64,000 nucleotides of DNA, taken from the NCBI RefSeq assembly GCF_014191055.1, contig NZ_JACHWB010000004.1, forward strand, positions 372,001 through 436,000, given 5' to 3'. Source of the DNA: Microvirga lupini. GTDB lineage: Bacteria > Pseudomonadota > Alphaproteobacteria > Rhizobiales > Beijerinckiaceae. Made by a program: the position numbers and the translations under genes. The notes beneath the pieces were generated by a model. That model was given only the letters and a program-made list of their open reading frames with translations. It was not told the DNA's origin and ran no database searches. This document shows positions 55,623 to 63,973 of the stretch, piece by piece (positions within the stretch are counted from its first letter, which is position 1; every line of letters starts with the position of its first letter).

Positions 55623-55685
55623 TGGCGGAGAGGGGGAGATTCGAACTCCCGATACGGTTGCCCGTATGCCGCATTTCGAGTGCGG
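55623..55685 (-). tRNA. 3' fragment of tRNA-Ser(CGA), integrase attachment site
   Basis: On the minus strand the sequence reads the anticodon arm CCGCA-CTCGAAA-TGCGG (anticodon CGA), a variable arm, a TTCGAAT T-arm and CTCTCCGCCA as acceptor end with encoded CCA. The 5' half (acceptor 5' strand and D-arm) is absent: the bases before it (AGAGGAGCC, TTTAACTTG) do not fold as a D-arm. It is therefore a non-functional partial tRNA gene, the usual signature of an att duplication. Confidence 0.75.
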
Positions 55686-55797
55686 CTCCTCTCAAGTTAA
55701 ACCCGCTGCTCGTCGGGCTGATATTGTTTGCGACATCGAGGTATGACTTCAAGAAAGGATGCCAAATAGCATCGGCTCACATCTGAGAGACGTTTGA

Positions 55798-55818
55798 GAA
55801 GTACATGAACTGTACTTC
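55798..55818. terminator. Hairpin near the tRNA fragment
   Basis: A perfect 8-bp stem GAAGTACA/TGTACTTC with a TGAAC loop is followed by CCCC. It lies between the att-like tRNA fragment and the McrB-N/HNH gene. It may be a transcription stop or part of the recombination site. Confidence 0.35.
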
Positions 55819-55897
55819 CCCTATGAGTTGCTTTCACGATGCTCCCAAAAAAGCTTGTTGAAAAGTTCTGTTACGCCGAGGGATCCCGGCTCCACGG

Positions 55898-55914
55898 TGT
55901 CTAAAGTGTAGACA
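55898..55914 (+). promoter_or_regulatory. Palindromic operator before the McrB-N/HNH gene
   Basis: TGTCTA-AAGTG-TAGACA is an exact inverted repeat about 55 bp upstream of the start, in the promoter position. The regulator is not identified. Confidence 0.45.
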
Positions 55915-55968
55915 ACGGAGATCTCGGTCTGATTTGATCGAGCAGGGGAACTTTCTAGGGGCGGGGCT

Positions 55969-56946
55969 GTGAATTTGCGTGGTGCTCTTGAGCACGTATT
56001 ATCAGGATATAGAGATGCGGTTCTCGAACCCGTTGGCGGCCACCCGATGGCCTTCTTTGTTCGACGAGACCTCAAACAAGCTGTCCAAGACTCCCTTAGT
56101 AAAGAAGGGAAAGGCCTTATAGTTGAGGGTAGTGCCGGAGCTGGAAACTGGGCCACTGTGCCGTGGGTCTCAATCTTTGACCCTGTTGTAACGAAAGGTG
56201 CGACGACAGGATACTACGTTGTTTACCTGTTTAGTGCTTCCAAGCCGGTGGTTCATCTCTCTCTAAATCAAGGTACGACAGCCGTCCGAGCCGAGTTCGG
56301 AGGAGCAACCCGTGAAGTGCTTCAGGATCGAGCCGGCTTGATGAGGCGTCGCTTGCCTGAATTCAGTGCCAAGATATCCGCAAAGCCCATCTATCTTGGC
56401 TCCTCAAGAGTTTTGCCGGCCGACTATGAGGCCGGCCATGCACTAGGTTTCACCTATGAACTCGGATCTATGCCAAGTGAAGAACAGCTTCAGGCTGATC
56501 TTCAGGTGCTCGTGAGAGCATACCGGGCTTTGACATTCCGGGGTGGTTTAGATCCGTCTGCCGAAGGTGGAGCACATGAAGAAGGTTCTGGTACGGAGCC
56601 GACATCGCTCATAGAGACTAGACGCTATCGCTTTCACCGCCGTATCGAACGCAACAGTTCCGCCGCTCGTCTCGCTAAGAAGCACCATGGCACAAGGTGC
56701 CAATGCTGTGATTTCGACTTTAACGAGACTTATGGAGCTGTCGGAGCCGGATACATCGAAGCGCACCATCTTCGGCCAATTAGTGAGCTCGAAGAAGGAA
56801 TAGCGGTCACTTACGACACAGCTAAAGACTTCGCTGTCCTGTGCTCGAATTGTCACCGAATGATCCACCGTATGGAAGATCCATCGGACCTCAATGCGTT
56901 AAGGGCGCTACTCCACACCTCTGTGAGCCCGCCTTCTGCGGCTTGA
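55969..56946 (+). CDS. McrB-N (DUF3578)–HNH fusion endonuclease
   Basis: This 325-residue protein carries an N-terminal MrcB_N/DUF3578-type domain (GSAGAGNWATVPWVSIFDPVVTKGATTGYYVVYLFS, about residues 54-90, and VHLSLNQGTTAVR). The C-terminal HNH nuclease is CQCC...YIEAHHLRPI...LCSNCHRMIH (about 244-297), with all metal-binding histidines and cysteines present. In McrBC the N-terminal domain recognises modified cytosine, so this is probably a type IV restriction enzyme in one protein. The GTG start at 55969 has AGGGGCGGGG upstream. Codon use is less G+C-rich than the rest of the window. Confidence 0.85.
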   Translation: MNLRGALEHVLSGYRDAVLEPVGGHPMAFFVRRDLKQAVQDSLSKEGKGLIVEGSAGAGNWATVPWVSIFDPVVTKGATTGYYVVYLFSASKPVVHLSLNQGTTAVRAEFGGATREVLQDRAGLMRRRLPEFSAKISAKPIYLGSSRVLPADYEAGHALGFTYELGSMPSEEQLQADLQVLVRAYRALTFRGGLDPSAEGGAHEEGSGTEPTSLIETRRYRFHRRIERNSSAARLAKKHHGTRCQCCDFDFNETYGAVGAGYIEAHHLRPISELEEGIAVTYDTAKDFAVLCSNCHRMIHRMEDPSDLNALRALLHTSVSPPSAA

Positions 56947-57029
56947 GTCCAATAGCGGATCGGATCTCATAAAGCAGGCCAACCACTTAAGCTAACTGTC
57001 GAACAGAACAAGAATCAGGTTAATTATAA

Positions 57030-57677
57030 ATGGCATGGCGGGATGATGTCCAAGCGGCTCTGGAAGCGATTGGCGGCCAGGGAGCACTCCAGGTAATTTA
57101 CAATGCTGTCGAACAAATTCGGCGCCGCAACGGGGGCACATTGCCACCGTCATGGCAAGCGGTTGTAAGAAGGGAGCTAGAGTACAATTCTTCGGACTCG
57201 GAGAGCTACCAAGGACGCTTCGACCTCTTTTACAGTGTTAACGGCATCGGGGGTGGCGTATGGGGTTTACGTGCACTGGAGCGCCTCACCCCTGTTGCGG
57301 TCGACTCGGCTGAACCAGATAGCCCTTTAGCTAGGATGGAAACGTACCGTATCTTGCGTGATACAGTGATGGCTCGGAGGGTGAAGAAGCTTCACCAAAA
57401 TACATGTCAGATCTGTAGCACCGTCATTCAGCTGTCGGCTGGTCAATCCTACTCGGAAGCACACCACATTCGGCCTTTGGGCCGGCCGCATAATGGCCCT
57501 GATATTCCTGAAAACATCCTCGTGGTTTGCCCTACCCATCACGTTCTTTGCGACTACGGGGCAATCAAGCTTGATGAGGCAATGCTCACCAAACGTAATG
57601 GGCATACGATCGATCCTAAGTTTCTGAACTACCACAATACTTCGATCTTCGAATCGGTCATCGACGATGAGGTGTGA
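57030..57677 (+). CDS. HNH endonuclease
   Basis: This 215-residue protein has an N-terminal winged-helix-like region (ALQVIYNAVEQIRRRNGGTLPPSWQAVVRRELEYNSSDSESY). A C-terminal HNH motif follows: CQIC...YSEAHHIRPLG...ILVVCPTHHVLCDYGAI (about residues 126-178), of the type found in McrA-like restriction proteins. It lies 83 bp after the McrB-N/HNH gene. The two HNH proteins may belong to the same restriction unit or be separate. Confidence 0.8.
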   Translation: MAWRDDVQAALEAIGGQGALQVIYNAVEQIRRRNGGTLPPSWQAVVRRELEYNSSDSESYQGRFDLFYSVNGIGGGVWGLRALERLTPVAVDSAEPDSPLARMETYRILRDTVMARRVKKLHQNTCQICSTVIQLSAGQSYSEAHHIRPLGRPHNGPDIPENILVVCPTHHVLCDYGAIKLDEAMLTKRNGHTIDPKFLNYHNTSIFESVIDDEV

Positions 57678-57756
57678 TCCTCGCATGGGATGAGTTGGCC
57701 CTGCTAAAGGGTCAGGATACTTGAAGGCTGACGCCACAGGACAGTGCGATAGGGAA

Positions 57757-58254
57757 ATGTACGAGCCTGCTGAATACGGGAACGTTGAGGAAAGCAACCA
57801 TGCTAATAGGTTGGTGAATGGTCCTATTCATTGGTTTTCGAACTGGCCGACAGGTGATGTGCCAAATTTTGGAGCGATCACTTACACGATTTGGAACCGA
57901 GAGGGTTCATTCATCTATGCCGGCCATGCAGGTCGTAGCTATAAGGGAGGGAACGAAGGCAATGGGAAGGATGGCCCGTTCGGTCGGTTGAAGAGCCATG
58001 CAAGCGGCCGACGTAGCGGCAATCAATTCTGCATCTATGTTGCTGATTGGCTCGTTCTCCCTAATCTCCACAATCGTATATCGGAGATTGCCGACCGCAC
58101 TCTGTCACTAGATGCAGCCACACGTGACTACATCAAAGCAAATTTGGGCTTCAGGTGGGTATCGATGGAGAGCGGAGGCCATGCCCGTAGCCTAGAAGAT
58201 AGACTTCGACGAGGTGAGGTCGCTTGCGGGAAACCGCTATTGAATCCGCTCTAG
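57757..58254 (+). CDS. GIY-YIG-like nuclease
   Basis: This protein of about 165 residues has GAITYTIWNREGSFIYAGHAGRS (about residues 40-62), a GIY-YIG variant in which the second part is IYAG. A helical tail follows (LSLDAATRDYIKANLGFRWVSM) that could carry the catalytic glutamate. The ATG at 57757 was used; a TTG at 57721 is also possible. It sits among HNH and DUF2971 genes. Confidence 0.65.
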   Translation: MYEPAEYGNVEESNHANRLVNGPIHWFSNWPTGDVPNFGAITYTIWNREGSFIYAGHAGRSYKGGNEGNGKDGPFGRLKSHASGRRSGNQFCIYVADWLVLPNLHNRISEIADRTLSLDAATRDYIKANLGFRWVSMESGGHARSLEDRLRRGEVACGKPLLNPL

Positions 58255-58312
58255 AGATTGTTTGATCGACCGAAGATCTATCTGGTTTGATCGCTTTTGT
58301 TAGATTAGGGTC

Positions 58313-58969
58313 ATGCGGGTCTACCACTTTGTAAATCAACAGTTCGGACTTGAGAATCTAGAACGGCGTCGACTCAAGATCGCCACGCTCAATGATCTCA
58401 ATGATCCTTTTGAACTCGGTATTTACTCCACTAATTCAAAGCTTCGGAGTGACTTCAAGTCCTTGAAAAGTCGACTTGCTCAAGCGTTCGGTCTTCTCTG
58501 CTTTAGTCGAGATTGGAAGAACCCCGTTCAGTGGAGCCACTATGCTGACCGGCATCGTGGTTTGTGCCTAGGCTTCGATATACCAGACGAGCTTCTAACC
58601 CCTGTCATCTACAAATCGCAACTTCCAAAGCCCGATCTACCCATATTGATGGGGCCGGGAGGGCCGGCAACCGACCACGTTAAACAGATCCTCTCTACCA
58701 AGTTTCGTCACTGGCGGTACGAAAATGAGGTCCGGTGTTTCGTACCGATAGGGAATGAGGATGGAGAGAAGCCGGGATTATACTTTACACCCTTCTCAAA
58801 TGATCTCCGGTTACGAGAGGTCATCGTTGGGCACAGTTCACACGTCTCACGTAGTCAATTGAGTAAGGCACTAGGAGATCTTCGATCCGAAGTCTCGGCC
58901 TGTAAGGCCCGCCTAGCGTTCCGCTCATACTCTATCGTCAAGCAGAGGCGAGGCGATCTATGGGAGTAA
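58313..58969 (+). CDS. DUF2971-like protein
   Basis: This 218-residue protein has LNDLNDPFELGIY (about residues 27-39), LLCFSRDWKNPVQWSHYADRHRGLCLGFDIP (about 61-91) and WRYENEVRCFVPI. These match the DUF2971 pattern (FNDPFE, CFS..W.HYA..H.G.C.GF, Y..E.E.R). The function is unknown; such genes are frequent in defence islands and may encode an enzyme or effector. It follows the GIY-YIG gene on the same strand. Confidence 0.75.
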   Translation: MRVYHFVNQQFGLENLERRRLKIATLNDLNDPFELGIYSTNSKLRSDFKSLKSRLAQAFGLLCFSRDWKNPVQWSHYADRHRGLCLGFDIPDELLTPVIYKSQLPKPDLPILMGPGGPATDHVKQILSTKFRHWRYENEVRCFVPIGNEDGEKPGLYFTPFSNDLRLREVIVGHSSHVSRSQLSKALGDLRSEVSACKARLAFRSYSIVKQRRGDLWE

Positions 58970-58994
58970 ACTTCAACAGCGTGGAAGGAAGGAC

Positions 58995-59543
58995 TCATTC
59001 TTCCCCTCTAAGAAGCCGGTAAACGGAGGCACGTCCTATCCTAAGGCGTTTGGCGATCTCTGATGCTCCAAGTCCTTGTGCTTTCAACGCCTGGATTTGA
59101 CCAACATCAATCGAAGGCTTCCTCCCCTTGTAGACCCCATCAGCTTTGGCTTTTGTGATACCCTCCATCTGACGCTCTCGCCTTAGGTTCGTCTCAAATT
59201 CAGCAAAGACGCCGAGCATATCGAGAAACGCTTTCCCCGCCGCTGTGCCTGTGTCGATCGGCTGTTCCGTTGCTTTTAGAGATGCCCCCTTGGACTTAAC
59301 CATCCGCACGATGTCTTGAAGGTCGGCGACTGACCGTGCCAAGCGATCAATGCGTGTGACGATCAGAACATCGCCAGCTCGTATAAAGTCGAGGAGCGTG
59401 GACAGCTCTGTACGTCCTTCACGAGTAGTGCCGGTAATCTTCTCGGAGCGGACGATCTCACATCCCGCCCTTTTCAGAGCCTCAATTTGAACGGTCAGAT
59501 CTTGGTCGCTCGTTGATACTCTCGCATAGCCGTAGGTAGCCAT
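58995..59543 (-). CDS. Serine recombinase (resolvase/invertase)
   Basis: This 182-residue resolvase has the catalytic serine in GYARVSTSDQD (about residue 10), followed by LLDFIRAGDVLIVTRIDRLARSVADL (about 48-74, the R-x-D-R-L-x-R site). FAEFETNLRRERQMEG is the hinge and the C-terminal HTH is SEIAKRLRIGRASVYRLL. All catalytic residues are present. The DNA beside its start contains repeated GTCTC half-sites and looks like its res site. It may resolve dimers or invert DNA of the element. Confidence 0.9.
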   Translation of the reverse strand: MATYGYARVSTSDQDLTVQIEALKRAGCEIVRSEKITGTTREGRTELSTLLDFIRAGDVLIVTRIDRLARSVADLQDIVRMVKSKGASLKATEQPIDTGTAAGKAFLDMLGVFAEFETNLRRERQMEGITKAKADGVYKGRKPSIDVGQIQALKAQGLGASEIAKRLRIGRASVYRLLRGEE

Positions 59544-59555
59544 AGTTCCTCAAAC

Positions 59556-59640
59556 TGTCTCATTAGGCTCTAGACCACTCTACCATCATGTCTCGCAAAT
59601 CAGGAGTCAACCCTAATGAGACGACGAGGGTGTCTCAAGG
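59556..59640. repeat. Resolvase res-like site
   Basis: GTCTCATTAGG (59557-59567) and its inverse CCTAATGAGAC (59612-59622) are exact. Further GTCTC/GAGAC repeats lie at about 59590, 59632 and 59666. The array starts immediately upstream of the serine recombinase, the usual position for paired res subsites. Confidence 0.6.
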
Positions 59641-60067
59641 CTGTGTTTCGCTGAAGTACACCCAAGCGAGACGTCTACATAGAACAGTAGGAGCACGAAA
59701 CGCACAGCGGGCATCGTGTGGACACAAGACTGAAACCAGATCGACCTACCGACTGGCACCGAAGTGGATAGACAAATTGATACCGTTCAGGACCTATTAC
59801 GAACAGAACACAAAGGAAGATGGCTCGGACGTAGCATCGCTCGACCATGAAGATCTGCAACAGCAAGCACAGATCGAAGAGGACCTCTTCGGTCCAATCG
59901 ATGAAGGCCTATCGGCGTATGCTTCGGCAACTCATCGGATAGACGAAGTTTCGTTTCGCCTAGCTCAACAGCAATATGACCGAGCAAAGTCGGATCGTGA
60001 GAGGCAGGATGCAATGAACAAGAAGTTAGATGTGATTGGACGAGTTCTCTTCAGGTTCAGCGCATAG
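59588..60067 (+). CDS. Hypothetical protein, start uncertain
   Basis: An open frame begins within the res-like array. Only the second half looks coding (TKEDGSDVASLDHEDLQQQAQIEEDLFGPIDEGL..., about residues 75-159), being acidic, helical and coiled-coil-like. The real start may be near 59786 or later. No family is recognised. Confidence 0.4.
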   Translation: MSRKSGVNPNETTRVSQGCVSLKYTQARRLHRTVGARNAQRASCGHKTETRSTYRLAPKWIDKLIPFRTYYEQNTKEDGSDVASLDHEDLQQQAQIEEDLFGPIDEGLSAYASATHRIDEVSFRLAQQQYDRAKSDRERQDAMNKKLDVIGRVLFRFSA

Positions 60068-60094
60068 CGGGAAGTTGTAGGCAAAGCCTCTCAC

Positions 60095-60123
60095 TTGACA
60101 CCGCATATGTTATGTTGTAATAT
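60095..60123 (+). promoter_or_regulatory. Strong sigma-70-type promoter
   Basis: TTGACA at 60095-60100 and TAATAT at 60118-60123 are separated by exactly 17 bp. This is the best consensus promoter in the window. It faces the gene-free stretch, so a transcript of unknown product begins near 60130. Confidence 0.6.
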
Positions 60124-60624
60124 AAAGGTGTCACAGCTCACGAGCAGCTGTTGTCTAAATACTTACAAGAACCGTGGACACTCGTCCCTGGCTTGAGGGA
60201 GCCAGCTTAATGAGCCCTCCAACAACAACTCCGGGTAACGGATGGCAACTGTTGATAGCCTAGCGGTCGGGCACTGTTCTGCGCTCTCCACGGAGCGAGA
60301 ACAGCTTCGTTATAGAAGTCGAAAGACAGCATCGGTGCTCTGTGAACCATCCACAACACCTTATCGATCGGATTGTTGCCTCGTTAGCGCCGATTGACCC
60401 CGCCAGCGTAGAAATACGGAAAGCGGCACGTAAAGCGGAGACAGGCTGACGCCCCGTTACCTTGAAAAGGTTGTGCCAACGAGGAGTGTTTATCGGGACG
60501 TGGATCAAGACCCCGAAGACACGTTTCCCCGTGACAGGGAAAGTGTGTCTTCAAACATGGATCAAAACACTAGGATTTTGATGACGATCCTACCAACATG
60601 GTTCTACTTTAGGGTATGCGAAGC

Positions 60625-60645
60625 AACGGCCGCAAAGCGGCCGTT
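60625..60645 (+). terminator. Terminator-like hairpin
   Basis: Perfect 9-bp arms AACGGCCGC and GCGGCCGTT enclose an AAA loop, and TTT overlaps the end of the right arm. It lies about 500 bp downstream of the strong promoter and would close a short transcript. Confidence 0.55.
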
Positions 60646-60815
60646 TCACTAACGTGAAGGTTCAAGTCAAACTTGATGCCAGCAAGCCCAAGGGCCGTAT
60701 GAGTCTCGATCTCCAAGCCTTAATGTAGCTAGGTCATCAGCGATTTCCGCTTGGTTCACTTCGTTCACCAAGGTTCACTCGCTTCGCTCGTTCAAACCTC
60801 TAGCTCTGTTGGGAT

Positions 60816-61598
60816 CTATTGATCACGACGTTCAATGGACTTTCTGGCACCTTCAGGGAGTCCATTGAACATAGAGTCGATCTGATTGGGTTGGGTAATC
60901 ATCTGATCTGCAATCAAGTTTACCAGTCCAAATAACTTGATTGCTGTTTCCCGATCATCACGTAGATCCACCTGACCAGGATGAACTGCATTGTTCCCAA
61001 TGACCCGGACGATATCCAACGCTTGCTGGATCCTTTGATTCAGACCCTTCTTCACCAATGAGGCAATGTCCTCATTGATGTTGTCGCCCTTTTCGCCAAG
61101 GTGTTTGAGGAGCCGTTGAATAGCGAGGCGGAGAAGTGCTGCCGCTCCACGTGGTGAGTGCTGAACTATGATCGCTGCCTCTTCAAAGTCAGCTTTCACC
61201 TCCAACGGGAGATCCTCGTTTGGAGCGACTTCGAACTTCACATCTGGATAGACGGTCTTGTCCCCAACCCACACAGTTATCCCTCGGCAACTAAAGCACC
61301 GAGATAGCCATAAATTACCGACCTCGCTTTGGGACCACATCCCGGAGTCAAGGCGATCGATGAAAGGTTGCCTTGATCTGGACTTCTCGGCCCATTTGAG
61401 AAGCGAGGCCTTTTGCTCTTCATCCAAGTTTCGGTTCTTGCGGATGTCCTCAATTGTGCCCTCATCGGTGACAAAGGGACGAACTTCACGCTCGAAGGGT
61501 TCTGCCAAAAGCTTATACCAATGCTGATGGGCCAACGCAGCACAATGAGGACAATTGAAAGAGTCAGTGCCTAATGTGGGAGGTGTATGCTTCGTCAT
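60816..61598 (-). CDS. DUF4145 (HEPN-like) protein
   Basis: This 260-residue protein has a zinc-ribbon-like N-terminus (CPHC at about residues 16-19, CFSC at about 102-105) and a DUF4145 C-terminal domain, SPRGAAALLRLAIQRLLKHLGEKG...IQQALDIVRVIGNNAVHPGQVDL (about 148-212). DUF4145 belongs to the HEPN clan, and N-x-AVHPG is its signature. DUF4145 proteins are frequent in restriction and defence loci, sometimes as RNases or regulators. The OGG-like gene lies upstream on the same strand, about 50 bp away. Confidence 0.78.
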   Translation of the reverse strand: MTKHTPPTLGTDSFNCPHCAALAHQHWYKLLAEPFEREVRPFVTDEGTIEDIRKNRNLDEEQKASLLKWAEKSRSRQPFIDRLDSGMWSQSEVGNLWLSRCFSCRGITVWVGDKTVYPDVKFEVAPNEDLPLEVKADFEEAAIIVQHSPRGAAALLRLAIQRLLKHLGEKGDNINEDIASLVKKGLNQRIQQALDIVRVIGNNAVHPGQVDLRDDRETAIKLFGLVNLIADQMITQPNQIDSMFNGLPEGARKSIERRDQ

Positions 61599-61650
61599 TT
61601 CTTATGCTTCAGAAATTTCTTGGTTGATCGTCTGGAAAATGGTTACGTGG

Positions 61651-62409
61651 TCAGAGTAAGGCAAAAATAGACCGTTCCACGTCGACAGCTCTCCAGGGCC
61701 TCTTTGTTCCGTTAGTTTCCAACCAAGTGGATCCCTTTGCATTCAATTCCGCCGCTGTATCGATGCAAAACTCACACCACGATGTGTAGGCACTACCCTT
61801 CGATTTTGTATATCCGAGACCCACACTCACGACCCTGGATCCCCACGTGCGATCGAGTTGAGCAAGCCGAGCAATCTTCTCGGCTATCTTGCTATCGTAG
61901 ATCACCGCTCGGCTCGGATCGAGGAACATCAGAACTTTTGATGCGAAAGACATGCCCAAGTTCGGAATGCCCATCAATGCTTTGAGGGCGTGATCGAGGC
62001 GCCCCTCTTTCAGATGAGTGCGCCCATCTCGTAGAGCTGCCTCTAGCGTGTTCATAGAGGGTTTCGGCTTTCCAGCTTTGCCCTCCACCATCCACTTTGT
62101 TCGAGCAAGGGCAAAGCCATTGGGACCCTTTGTAGGGTCGGAACCGGCGTAGTTGCCCCAAAACACTACCGATAAGAGTCCGTGTAAATTGTCCTCGAAG
62201 CCGTCGGACCAGAGTAACTTCGAGTGGAACTCGTCGAGTGTGTGTCTATCCGAGGTTGCGATAAGCGAGAGATCCTTGGTAAGCGTCAAGTTGCCGTGTT
62301 GAAATGAAGTTGCGCCTTCATCAAGCGTCCGGATGAGTCGGGCTGGTGGGTAAACGTAACAGTTTCGTGCTCTCTCCCAATCGGGTGCGCCCCAATCTTG
62401 TATGTTCAT
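61651..62409 (-). CDS. OGG-like (helix-hairpin-helix) protein
   Basis: This 252-residue protein has a helix-hairpin-helix DNA glycosylase-type segment, LKALMGIPNLGMSFASKVLMFLDPSRAVIYDSKIAEKIARL (about residues 146-186), like the 8-oxoguanine glycosylase OGG fold found in defence-associated proteins. The usual catalytic lysine is not obvious in the HhH, so glycosylase activity is uncertain. AGGG lies 6 nt before the ATG at 62409, chosen over 62448. It is co-transcribed with the DUF4145 gene. Confidence 0.6.
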   Translation of the reverse strand: MNIQDWGAPDWERARNCYVYPPARLIRTLDEGATSFQHGNLTLTKDLSLIATSDRHTLDEFHSKLLWSDGFEDNLHGLLSVVFWGNYAGSDPTKGPNGFALARTKWMVEGKAGKPKPSMNTLEAALRDGRTHLKEGRLDHALKALMGIPNLGMSFASKVLMFLDPSRAVIYDSKIAEKIARLAQLDRTWGSRVVSVGLGYTKSKGSAYTSWCEFCIDTAAELNAKGSTWLETNGTKRPWRAVDVERSIFALL

Positions 62410-62755
62410 TTTATGCCCTGAATCTTTCCCATCTGTAATGTAGTTCAAGGTGCCCTTGAAGGTCCAGCTACACCTGCTGTCCTAAGAAGACACCGGGAGA
62501 CGGGCTTTGTGAAACTCTTGTGGAGCAATCATTCTCACAACATCAATAAGAGCGGTGTTCCCCTAACCGGCTCCGATCTGCTTTCGAGAATGGAAAAATA
62601 GCTGTTCTGTATTACTGGAAGGAATCCGAACCATCATGCGGTCATCCATGCCACTGATCCAGAGTTCGACTGGATGGAGCTTGTGTTCCGATCGGGAGGG
62701 CAGGTGTTTCCCATTCGACTGAACCGCCACTTGGTTGCGGAGAAGTAATCGATAT
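62410..62755. other. Intergenic region with a decayed gene end
   Basis: About 350 bp between the OGG-like gene and the integrase. On the plus strand a frame ending at 62748 translates to TDPEFDWMELVFRSGG and RLNRHLVAEK, which looks like the C-terminus of a lost gene. No start or domain remains. Confidence 0.3.
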
Positions 62756-63973
62756 TCATTCTGAAGGTTGGCGGGACTTGATAAACGCCCCAAATTTCAG
62801 CCGTGCATCAACATGAGATAGATAATGCCTTTGCAGCATCTCAACACTCGTCAGCCCGTTAAGGGCAAGGGTCATGGGATCGATGTTAGAATTCACAAGG
62901 CGATCAACAAAGGCTGTGTGTCTCAAGCTGTAAAGCGTCCGGGTACCGTTGGCACCTCGCTTCATCCGGTGAAGATTGAGAGCGTGATCGAATAGTCTCC
63001 TTACCTCTGCAAGGGCATATGTCCGATTGGGGATCGTAGGAAGGAATACGTAATCATCAGAGCTATGGGCAATGCCTTCTTCTATCCTCCGTCGGAGCAA
63101 TGCTCGATAGACTTCGGCGGCTCTCGGCATAGTCATGGACAGCCGACGTACTGTCTTCGATCGCACAGGGTCGATGAGAAGAACCTCTGTCTCGTCCTCA
63201 TTGTGAAATCTGATATGGCCGTGCCGAAGGAGCTTCAAATCGCTTGGTCGTACAAAGCTGTTCACGGCAAAGACCACGTAATCCACGATGTCCTGATCCA
63301 GCCGAATGTATCGGAGGAAGCGGCCACTCCGCATGTACCGGATAGGCTCATCGGCCGAAACTAGACGCTGGAGAGTGGAGACGAGCGTGGCAACCTCGGA
63401 GTGTGTAAAGTGGTCTCTTGGCCGATCGTCACGACGAGACGAGGGGAGGGACGGTAAACCGGGAATTATACCCGCCTCCCAAGCGTGTTTGAGTACCTTG
63501 CGGATCACGACAAGGTACTTGTTCCGAGTGGTTGTCCTCACGCCTCGTTCATTGTGCAACCGGAGGAGGCAATCGTTCACGGCGGCTTTCCCAACCATAT
63601 CGATAGGGAAGCAGCCTATAACCGGGAAGATATGGGATCGAAGCTTGAGGCCCTCCTCATAAATTGACCTTTCGGACACCTCACCGAGCGAAGCCCTGTT
63701 TTGCTCTGCCGCTAGATAAGTTCCGGCGACCTCCGCAAACGTCGGAGCCTTAGAGGTAGCTGGAAGCACTTTGGCTCCGATTTCGAGGTCTTGAAGGAAG
63801 GCACGAGCGAACTCAAAGGCCAAGTCTTGCTCTACACAGCCGGTGCTCCTCCTAACTGTTCGGCCATCGAGACGGGTATAGAGATACCAGTATGGACTAC
63901 CGCTGACCTGGAAGATTGAGGCTCGTCCGCTTGAACCTGGAACAGGAAGGTAGCTGCCGAATGGGCCCTTCAT
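62756..63973 (-). CDS. Tyrosine integrase at the window edge
   Basis: This tyrosine recombinase of about 405 residues has an N-terminal arm-binding domain (WYLYTRLDGRTVRRSTGCVEQD), a core-binding domain (about 85-180) and a catalytic domain. Arginine I is in AVNSFVRPSDLKLLRH (about 241), the H-x-x-R box is YSLRHTAF (about 349) and the tyrosine is in LQRHYLSHVDAR (about 386). The ATG at 63973 was chosen, with TTG at 63988 possible. Together with the truncated tRNA-Ser at 55.6 kb it brackets the A+T-richer 8-kb segment. The tRNA gene it would use should lie just beyond the right edge. Confidence 0.88.
   Translation of the reverse strand: MKGPFGSYLPVPGSSGRASIFQVSGSPYWYLYTRLDGRTVRRSTGCVEQDLAFEFARAFLQDLEIGAKVLPATSKAPTFAEVAGTYLAAEQNRASLGEVSERSIYEEGLKLRSHIFPVIGCFPIDMVGKAAVNDCLLRLHNERGVRTTTRNKYLVVIRKVLKHAWEAGIIPGLPSLPSSRRDDRPRDHFTHSEVATLVSTLQRLVSADEPIRYMRSGRFLRYIRLDQDIVDYVVFAVNSFVRPSDLKLLRHGHIRFHNEDETEVLLIDPVRSKTVRRLSMTMPRAAEVYRALLRRRIEEGIAHSSDDYVFLPTIPNRTYALAEVRRLFDHALNLHRMKRGANGTRTLYSLRHTAFVDRLVNSNIDPMTLALNGLTSVEMLQRHYLSHVDARLKFGAFIKSRQPSE

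Larger units (their letters stand above)
60068..60815. other. Gene-free region with strong promoter; possible RNA gene
   Basis: About 750 bp with no convincing reading frame. It holds a good promoter at 60095-60123 and several inverted repeats, for example GAAGACACG...GTGTGTCTTC near 60518-60555. A terminator-like hairpin lies at 60625-60645. Near 60750-60800 there is a cluster of GTTCA repeats. The minus-strand frame at 60260-60508 shows no domain. Confidence 0.45.

Noticed and set aside
55623-55690. A complete functional tRNA-Ser
   Set aside because: The 5' acceptor strand and D-arm are missing, so only the 3' half is present.
60748-60800. GTTC direct repeats as further LexA boxes
   Set aside because: The spacing between GTTC units is 5, 6 or 13 bases, not 7, so they do not match the operator.
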